In this document: positions 16,150 through 20,371 of the stretch, one piece after another
How positions within the stretch are numbered: the first letter of the stretch is position 1
Layout: each line of letters starts with the position of its first letter
Source of the DNA: a virus
Length of the DNA: 20,371 nucleotides
Reading direction: 5' to 3' (one strand)
Virus record (IMG/VR): IMGVR_UViG_3300007540_000167
Span: 1-20,371 of that record
The notes under the pieces: model-generated
Told to the model about the DNA's origin: nothing
What the model saw: only the letters and a program-made list of their open reading frames with translations
The model's database searches: none
Translations under genes and position numbers: made by a program

Positions 16150-18244
16150 GTAAGTCTCTTAAAATACCGTCTATTATTTCGTTTGTCATAAGTTGAGCAG
16201 GAACTTTAGTTTTTATAGCATGAGTTTTATGAGCTTCATTAAATGGCTGCCCTGACTTAGTTACACCGCCCTCCATAGCATCGTATACATCTTTAAACAG
16301 TTTGCTTTGATGAACGAGAGGTAGTGACCCTAAATAATCTCCTGTTATTTGAGTGTTATATGTAGAGTGTGGAAATTTAGGAGCAGGAACATTACCTTTT
16401 GGATTATTTGGAAGTACAGGCATTTTTGTGTCTATGCGAGCAGCTCCTCCTCCAAACATTCCTGCGCCCAACTCTCTTTGAGATGGATCTGTAACCGCAT
16501 ATCTAATTTGACCCGAGCTTGGAAAGCCTTCTTTTTGCATAGGTGAAGCCTCTGCAATCCTAATAAAAGATTTTCTAACCTCTGGGCTTGCGTTGTTTAA
16601 ATATGATCTTAAATTAGGAGATCTGATACCTACAAAGTTTTTATCTACAGCCAACATAAGCTCATTAAAATCTTTTGCGCCTTTTTTGGTTATTTTAGCC
16701 CCTTTCACCATTTCCGCCATAGCGTCGCCTGTAAAAGTAGCAAAATCATTTGCATTAGGCGCCATACTGCCAGTTACACCTACAATATCTGCACCCTCAA
16801 AATTTTTCTCTGCTTTATCTGCGGTTTTTGACAGTCTGGTTATAATATTACTGTTTGAAGCCCATATAGACTTATCTGCTTGAGCCGCAGGGCCGCGCAT
16901 AAAATCAATACCCCCTTCTGTATAAACTGGGGTATCAAATTTTACATCATCAATAGCATCTAATATTAAACCTCTTGAAGTTCTATCGCCATAAAAGGGA
17001 ATAACAACTTTACCCCTCATATCCTCCCACGACATAGGCTTCCTTGGCTTATTCTCTCCTGTATCTGTAAGGCTTACATCAGTATCAGTTAAACGTTTTC
17101 TTAATTTTGTGTTCTGATACCCTAAAGGGTCGAGATCTTCTTTGTTTAGTTTTTGAGCGTTTTCGTCTACTGCAAACCCTAATATACCTGCGCCTTTAGA
17201 TTTGTTTGCAGCCACAATGCTAGGATCATATGCATCAGCAAAATCAGCAAACCTACTTCTTAAAACCGCAGGATCTCCTGCTGTTCTGTCAGTAAGCATA
17301 ACGTGGCTTACACTGCCCCTATCTTCAATAGCATTAATATAAGGTATATTCGTATATTTTTTATCAGTAAGGTCTTTTCTAAAAGCCGCCATACCTGCGT
17401 CAAAATCTTCGGGCTTGCTAAAACCGTTATTATCTAGCCAATTTTGCATATAATCCCGAGCCTCAATCTCAGTCATAATACTGCCGTCTTCTTTTAACAA
17501 AGGCTTATCTGTTCTTGCCAACAGAGGAAGCGTTTGTCCCCCTTCTGACTTTAAATATTCCATTTGGGTGTCAATATCTTTTTGATTTAACTCGCCAAAT
17601 CTTACATTATACCTAGACAGAGCTGCGTCTTTAGTCCCCACATGTGGGCCAAGTCTATCAAATCTTGGACCCCCTGCGTAGGGTATTAAACTATCGCCCT
17701 TCATTTGATTATTGTTCATGTAATGAAAAACTGGAGAAGTGAACATGCCTTGCACTTCGGGATTATTTTTTATTTTAGGATCTACTTTAGTAGTTTTTGC
17801 TGTAGCTTTTCTTGTGGGACTCAAGGCGCCGCCAAGGCTTGCAAATCCTGCGGCATTTAATGCTTCACCCATAGCATCAGAGCTAGGTACTTGCCCACCG
17901 TAAGACGCTGAAGGTAAAGTAACCGCCCTTGCTATTGGGTCCAACAAGTTGCCAAGAAAATTTTTAGGCTCAAATTGCGTGTTTTTAATTGCGTCAGTGC
18001 CAGTTGACCCTACAGGCTTTGAGGCAAGACCAAATATAGTAGACTCTCTATTCCTATCAGACAAATCTTTTCGAGCATTATTGCCGAATCCAAATAAATT
18101 TTTAAACGGGCTGTTTTGCTCTCGATACGTTCTTTGCATAGTACGTATTTGATCATCTGTATATTCAGATGAAGAATTAGGGTTTGTAACCATAGATATA
18201 AAGTCACGAAACTGCCGTGGAGACATATCTAGATAGCTTGCCAT
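16133..18244 (-). CDS. Phage polyvalent-type protein with ADP-ribosyltransferase-like domain (703 aa)
   Basis: The 703-residue product resembles, from memory, modules of large phage polyvalent proteins. Region 1 (about 165-350) looks like a phage ADP-ribosyltransferase-like domain. It has FHYMN (173-177, where family members have YHGT), RFDRLGPHVGTKDAALSRYN (194-213), YINAIEDRGSVSHV (302-315) and LRSRFADFADAYDPSIVAA (328-346). Region 2 (about 403-530) has VVIPFYGDRTSRG (413-425), a TPVYTEGGIDFMRG run (438-451) and WAS (461-463), like a known polyvalent-associated domain. Region 3 (570-640) has EGFPSSGQIRYAV and PHSTYNTQITGDYLG. It could be injected to modify host proteins. The changed YHGT motif leaves activity uncertain. 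It is A+T-rich (18/60 G+C at 16561-16620) compared with the portal. Confidence 0.65.
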   Translation of the reverse strand: MASYLDMSPRQFRDFISMVTNPNSSSEYTDDQIRTMQRTYREQNSPFKNLFGFGNNARKDLSDRNRESTIFGLASKPVGSTGTDAIKNTQFEPKNFLGNLLDPIARAVTLPSASYGGQVPSSDAMGEALNAAGFASLGGALSPTRKATAKTTKVDPKIKNNPEVQGMFTSPVFHYMNNNQMKGDSLIPYAGGPRFDRLGPHVGTKDAALSRYNVRFGELNQKDIDTQMEYLKSEGGQTLPLLARTDKPLLKEDGSIMTEIEARDYMQNWLDNNGFSKPEDFDAGMAAFRKDLTDKKYTNIPYINAIEDRGSVSHVMLTDRTAGDPAVLRSRFADFADAYDPSIVAANKSKGAGILGFAVDENAQKLNKEDLDPLGYQNTKLRKRLTDTDVSLTDTGENKPRKPMSWEDMRGKVVIPFYGDRTSRGLILDAIDDVKFDTPVYTEGGIDFMRGPAAQADKSIWASNSNIITRLSKTADKAEKNFEGADIVGVTGSMAPNANDFATFTGDAMAEMVKGAKITKKGAKDFNELMLAVDKNFVGIRSPNLRSYLNNASPEVRKSFIRIAEASPMQKEGFPSSGQIRYAVTDPSQRELGAGMFGGGAARIDTKMPVLPNNPKGNVPAPKFPHSTYNTQITGDYLGSLPLVHQSKLFKDVYDAMEGGVTKSGQPFNEAHKTHAIKTKVPAQLMTNEIIDGILRDLLKQGK

Positions 18245-18245
18245 A

Positions 18246-18545
18246 TCACCACTTCACCTTGTCTGCCCAGTACGCCGCCGACATTTTGCCTTTGGCAATG
18301 TTTTTACCGTGTCGCGCCTTAAATGATGCGCGTTTCTTCTTCATCTTGTCGCTCTCGCCTGCCTTCGGCTTGCCTGCGGTTTTGGCGCCCTGTTGGCCAA
18401 ACCTGATCGTCTTTACCTTATCTCCGGATTTCGCAACCACGACGTGCGATTTCTTCGGGTGGCTCGGCGTGCGTTTAGGCTTATTAAAACCCGAGACGCC
18501 GGCGCGTGCTAGGCGTGGATCTTTTTTACTTTTTCTTTCCGCCAC
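18246..18545 (-). CDS. Lys/Arg-rich conserved small protein (99 aa)
   Basis: The product is 99 aa and very basic. Residues 23-37 (PKRTPSHPKKSHVVV), 44-53 (VKTIRFGQQG) and 70-99 (KKRASFKARHGKN, then MSAAYWADKVKW) match a family of small proteins I recall in marine phages and large algal viruses (I believe DUF5872, not checked). The start is a GTG at 18545-18543, overlapping the upstream gene by 20 bases. No ATG is available nearby and the ribosome binding site is weak, so coupling to the upstream gene is likely. A DNA-binding or virion DNA-condensing role is plausible from the charge only. The next gene starts after one base. Confidence 0.72.
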   Translation of the reverse strand: MAERKSKKDPRLARAGVSGFNKPKRTPSHPKKSHVVVAKSGDKVKTIRFGQQGAKTAGKPKAGESDKMKKKRASFKARHGKNIAKGKMSAAYWADKVKW

Positions 18546-18717
18546 TTTTCTTCGCCTTTTTCGCAGTCTTTGCCGCCGCCTTAAATGATTTTGCCGTCGG
18601 TGCGCCCTTCGAGCCTACTTTACGCATTTTCTCTGGTGTTTTACCTGCCGCCTTCTGGCGTTTGATTCTTTCACGTTTAGCGTGGATGTTGGTGTATAAG
18701 CCCGTTTTCTTAGCCAT
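18526..18717 (-). CDS. Small Lys-rich conserved phage protein (63 aa)
   Basis: The 63-aa product, MAKKTGLYTNIHAKRERIKR followed by 'EKMRKVGSKGAPTAKSFKAA', ends in a Lys/Ala tail. I recall 'GLYANIHAKRKRI...EKMRKPGSKGAPTA' proteins as common small genes next to structural modules in marine podoviruses, with no known role. The start shares one base with the previous stop (TAATG), and the end overlaps the next gene. Its high basic charge suggests nucleic-acid contact, possibly inside the capsid. It is the second of three coupled basic genes. Confidence 0.75.
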   Translation of the reverse strand: MAKKTGLYTNIHAKRERIKRQKAAGKTPEKMRKVGSKGAPTAKSFKAAAKTAKKAKKSGGKKK

Positions 18718-18851
18718 TACTTCTTTTTTCCCATCTTACGCTTGGTCGTCGTGCCGTACTGCATTTTCTTTCCGGATTTCTTTGCAGCTTTCTTCGCGGC
18801 TGCCATTCCCTTCTTGCTGTATGAATACTTTTTTCCGCCGACCATAGGCAT
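18717..18851 (-). CDS. Small Lys-rich conserved phage protein (44 aa)
   Basis: This 44-codon gene begins at the ATG at 18851-18849 (MPMVGGKKYSYSKKGMAAAK) and ends TAA at 18719-18717, where the last base is the first of the next ATG. A strong AAGGAGAT lies 5 bases upstream. An alternative ATG two codons later (18845) has longer spacing. Twenty-three of the first 30 residues are Lys, Ala, Gly, Ser or Met. Similar 'MPMVGKKKFPYTKKGMAAAKKAAK' proteins are frequent in marine phage genomes, unassigned. It is the first gene of the structural run after the terminator and candidate promoter upstream. Confidence 0.78.
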   Translation of the reverse strand: MPMVGGKKYSYSKKGMAAAKKAAKKSGKKMQYGTTTKRKMGKKK

Positions 18852-18892
18852 GACAAATCTCCTTAACGGTTAATTTTGGCCAATAATACAGC

Positions 18893-18898
18893 ATTATA
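18893..18898 (-). promoter_or_regulatory. Candidate -10 element for the small-basic-gene run
   Basis: On the minus strand this reads TATAAT, preceded by TG, about 41 bases before the 44-aa gene start. No good -35 hexamer is visible; the matching position falls in the terminator's loop. It could serve as the start of the late operon after the terminator. Confidence is limited by chance occurrence in A+T-rich DNA. Confidence 0.35.
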
Positions 18899-18900
18899 CA

Positions 18901-18930
18901 GAAAAAGAAAGACCGCGCATGTGCGCGGCC
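18901..18930 (-). terminator. Rho-independent terminator, minus strand
   Basis: Minus strand: CCGCGC, 4-base loop, GCGCGG (stem 18913-18918 with 18923-18928), followed by TTTCTTTTTC. It lies after the antisense side of the plus-strand genes and before the small basic genes. It would stop minus-strand transcripts coming from the terminase and separate them from the structural run. No T tract follows on the plus strand. Confidence 0.7.
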
Positions 18931-19030
18931 AGTTGAGGGAGGTCAATACGTATGGAGCGTATCGAGGGTAGTGTATCACAGTTTTCCGATTTTACGAAAA
19001 ACTTTTTTCATTATGGGGGTTGTGTATGTG

Positions 19031-19046
19031 TTAACGTTTTGTTAAC
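19031..19046. promoter_or_regulatory. CtrA-like box TTAA-N7-TTAAC (site 2) with promoter
   Basis: TTAA at 19031-19034, seven bases, TTAAC at 19042-19046; the reverse strand matches as well. TTAACG at 19031-19036 is 17 bases from TATAGA at 19054-19059, a normal -35/-10 distance. AGGAGG (19067-19072) then precedes the ATG at 19078. This is the geometry of a CtrA-activated promoter, as known in alphaproteobacteria, driving the 60-aa gene. Confidence 0.65.
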
Positions 19047-19077
19047 GTATATGTATAGAGAGAATCAGGAGGATCAC

Positions 19078-19260
19078 ATGAAAACCGCAGAACAATATAG
19101 AAAAGAACTTAAAAAAGAATTTCCAAACAGAAGCGACGATAACATCGAAAAGCTTATCAAGAATAGAATGAGAATGGATAAATATTACTTTGATATGTGT
19201 GGATATGTTCCAAGCGAAAAAATGGTTAACACATTAAGTAGCGACGCAATCATAGTTTAA
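19078..19260 (+). CDS. Small plus-strand protein (60 aa), unknown function
   Basis: I choose the ATG at 19078 because AGGAGG lies 5 bases upstream and the promoter ends just before it. The frame is open to 18952, but that would put the promoter inside the gene. The 60 residues begin MKTAEQYRKELKKEFPNRSD and have a Lys-rich helix (NIEKLIKNRMRMDKYYF) then 'MCGYVPSEKMVNTLSSDAIIV'. It has one Cys and no membrane segment. I recognise no family. It is followed after 8 bases by a GC hairpin. With its CtrA-like box it forms a second moron-like unit, analogous to the 52-aa gene. Confidence 0.68.
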   Translation: MKTAEQYRKELKKEFPNRSDDNIEKLIKNRMRMDKYYFDMCGYVPSEKMVNTLSSDAIIV

Positions 19261-19268
19261 CAATCAAC

Positions 19269-19284
19269 GGGGGCGTAAGCCCCC
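19269..19284 (+). terminator. GC hairpin after the 60-aa gene
   Basis: GGGGGC and GCCCCC enclose a GTAA (GNRA-type) loop, 8 bases after the stop. The next bases are TAAACC, so the U tract is missing. It may be a weak terminator or the first element of a larger RNA structure in 19261-19451. Confidence 0.5.
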
Positions 19285-19300
19285 TAAACCAACAACGTAA

Positions 19301-19346
19301 GCCGTGAGTGCGAGGTGTAAACTACATAGAAAACGCCAACCACGGC
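19301..19346 (+). other. Structured intergenic region, middle stem
   Basis: GCCGTG (19301-19306) pairs with CACGGC (19341-19346). Inside, GGTGT (19314-19318) can pair with ACGCC (19333-19337), with one G-U. The sequence AGTGCGAG occurs twice, 40 bases apart (19307-19314, 19347-19354), once after each arm. No ORF or tRNA fits. It may be part of a small RNA, a leader for the HNH gene or a DNA site. Confidence 0.4.
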
Positions 19347-19387
19347 AGTGCGAGCCAAGACCATCCTTTCTTTGGTGATCGCGTAGT

Positions 19388-19429
19388 AGGGGAGCTCGTC
19401 TGGTCAACGAATAAAGGCTCCCCTTCTTT
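19388..19429 (+). terminator. Hairpin with T-rich tail upstream of the HNH gene
   Basis: AGGGGAGC (19388-19395) pairs with GCTCCCCT (19417-19424); an inner TCGT/ACGA stem (19396-19399, 19407-19410) extends it. TTCTTT follows. This is terminator-like on the plus strand and ends 9 bases before the HNH ribosome binding site AAGGAG (19438-19443), so it could close a short RNA or attenuate HNH expression. Confidence 0.5.
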
Positions 19430-19451
19430 AACTAAACAAGGAGAAATTTAA

Positions 19452-20126
19452 ATGGCGATACAATTAAGAAAATGCGCGTGCAGAAATTGCTGCAATTTTT
19501 TTACTTTAAGAAATAGTAATTATTGCTGCACATATTGCAGCCGTCTCGCATCTCGTGAAGCTTGGGACAAAAGAAACCCAAACTATAGAAAGTCTAAAAT
19601 CTACAAAGATTTAATTAATAAAAGAAAACGGGAACGATACAAAAACGACAAAGAATATAAACAAAAAATATTAAACACCCAAAAAGAGCGCACAAAAGAA
19701 TTACGTAAAGACGATAATTTTGTTAAAAAACGAAGAGCTATAAACAACAAGTATAATAGGTCTGAAAAAGGTAAAGAGCGTGCTAAAAAATACATTAAGG
19801 AAAGATCTGAAAAAGATTTAAACTTTAAAATACTAACAAGATTAAGATCTAGACTTTATCACGCAGTTCATAGCCAAAAAACAATTAAAGAAGAAAGCGC
19901 CATCAAAATTTTAGGGTGCTCTACTCAAGAACTAATACCTTACTTAGAGAGTAAATTTTGCAAAGGTATGACGCTAGATAACTACGGCGATTGGCACATT
20001 GACCACATTAAGCCGTGCGCGTCATTCGATCTAACAGATCCAGAGCAACAACGCGACTGCTTTCACTACACAAATCTTCAACCTCTTTGGGCTCAAGACA
20101 ATCAAATTAAATCAGACAAGTACTAA
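19452..20126 (+). CDS. HNH homing-type endonuclease (224 aa)
   Basis: The product has 224 aa. N-terminal CxxC pairs (Cys10/Cys13 and Cys26/Cys29, with Cys8, Cys14, Cys25 nearby) form a likely zinc ribbon. Residues about 40-125 are a Lys/Arg-rich helical linker for DNA. The C-terminus carries GDWHIDHIKPCASFDL (179-194), with His182, Asp184 and His185 of the HNH core, then HYTNLQPLWAQDNQIKSDKY (205-224) with Asn208 and Asn217. This is the standard free-standing phage HNH nuclease arrangement. It is on the plus strand, converges on the terminase gene with a 4-base overlap, is A+T-rich, and follows a structured leader. AAGGAG precedes ATG at normal spacing. Homing or a packaging-related nick are both possible; homing is more likely from the family. 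Confidence 0.85.
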   Translation: MAIQLRKCACRNCCNFFTLRNSNYCCTYCSRLASREAWDKRNPNYRKSKIYKDLINKRKRERYKNDKEYKQKILNTQKERTKELRKDDNFVKKRRAINNKYNRSEKGKERAKKYIKERSEKDLNFKILTRLRSRLYHAVHSQKTIKEESAIKILGCSTQELIPYLESKFCKGMTLDNYGDWHIDHIKPCASFDLTDPEQQRDCFHYTNLQPLWAQDNQIKSDKY

Positions 20127-20371
20127 ACAACGCCCCGAATACTACGCTTCAACGGTCGGCTCCATGCGCCGGCCGAACTCGTTCCAGACGCAAGCGTCGT
20201 GTGGTCATTGGCCAGTGACAAGCAAATGGCGTCGGCTCTGTCGGGCGAGGCAACGCCCCTCTTCTTCATCGCTTCCTTCGACTCAACTTGGATCTTACCT
20301 GCCGAAGTAAAGTGATAGCGTGGCGCAGCAAGCTCCGCATACAACGCATCGTCACGCGGCAAACGCACATC
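20123..20371 (-). CDS. terL: Terminase large subunit, C-terminal fragment
   Basis: This is the last 82 residues of the gene; the frame continues beyond base 20371. The pattern RLPRDDALYAELAAPRYHFT, then AGKIQVESKEAMKKRGVAS and PDRADAICLSLA is the C-terminal nuclease end of phage large terminases. The Asp in 'SPDRADA' is usually one of the metal-binding residues of the RNase H-like nuclease. It cuts concatemeric DNA and, with the ATPase part outside the window, pumps it through the portal. The apparent GTG at 20368 is just an internal codon, not a start. The stop (TAG) overlaps the HNH stop. Confidence 0.88.
   Translation of the reverse strand, partial: DVRLPRDDALYAELAAPRYHFTSAGKIQVESKEAMKKRGVASPDRADAICLSLANDHTTLASGTSSAGAWSRPLKRSIRGVV

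Noticed and set aside
16597-17104. TTAA pairs at 16597-16612 and 17089-17104
   Set aside because: The spacing is eight, not seven, and both lie inside the 703-aa coding sequence.
18952-19077. Upstream extension of the 60-aa gene
   Set aside because: It would place the promoter and CtrA-like box inside the coding region; AGGAGG before 19078 gives the better start.
19261-19451. HEARO/omega RNA with an IscB-like nuclease
   Set aside because: The HNH protein is only 224 aa with a zinc ribbon and no RuvC or bridge-helix segments, so an RNA-guided type is not supported.
1-20371. tRNA genes, CRISPR arrays, insertion sequences, integrase or lysis genes
   Set aside because: No cloverleaf, spaced repeats, transposase, integrase, holin or endolysin sequence was visible.

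Overview
This window is part of a tailed-phage genome: the virion module of a short-tailed (podovirus-like) marine phage, with no cellular genes. Nearly all genes lie on the minus strand and read right to left. They include a large terminase C-terminus, P22/SU10-type portal, scaffold, an SU10-type (DUF5309-like) major capsid protein, an adaptor, tail and fibre proteins and three injected-type internal virion proteins. The family resemblances are from memory of conserved sequence signatures, not from a search. The host is probably an alphaproteobacterium. The main reason is that the only two exact TTAA-N7-TTAAC sequences (the CtrA regulator consensus of alphaproteobacteria) sit directly upstream of the two small plus-strand genes.

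Layout from right to left. 20371-20123 is the terminase large subunit C-terminus, cut by the window edge. 19452-20126 is an HNH endonuclease on the opposite strand, meeting the terminase tail to tail. 19261-19451 is a gene-free stretch with three hairpins. 19078-19260 is a 60-aa plus-strand gene with a CtrA-like box. 18852-19030 holds a minus-strand terminator and a candidate promoter. 18851-18246 carries three coupled, Lys-rich small proteins. 18244-16133 encodes an AT-rich 703-aa protein with a likely ADP-ribosyltransferase-like domain and other phage polyvalent-protein regions. 15991-16149 is a 52-aa plus-strand gene with the second CtrA-like box.

From 15919 leftwards the conserved structural run follows: portal, 80-aa conserved phage protein, scaffold, major capsid, 99-aa protein, adaptor, 129-aa tail protein, 219-aa repeat protein, 237-aa and 645-aa fibre-type proteins, tail-assembly-chaperone-like protein, 492-aa tail protein, 217-aa protein, GNAT-like protein, and three internal virion/ejection-type proteins, the last cut by the left edge. 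Genes are packed with ATGA, TAATG or few-base junctions, as in one long late operon.

The accessory material is concentrated between the terminase and portal: the HNH gene, two small plus-strand genes, the structured intergenic region and the AT-rich polyvalent protein. No integrase, repressor, lysis, replication gene, tRNA or CRISPR array is visible.
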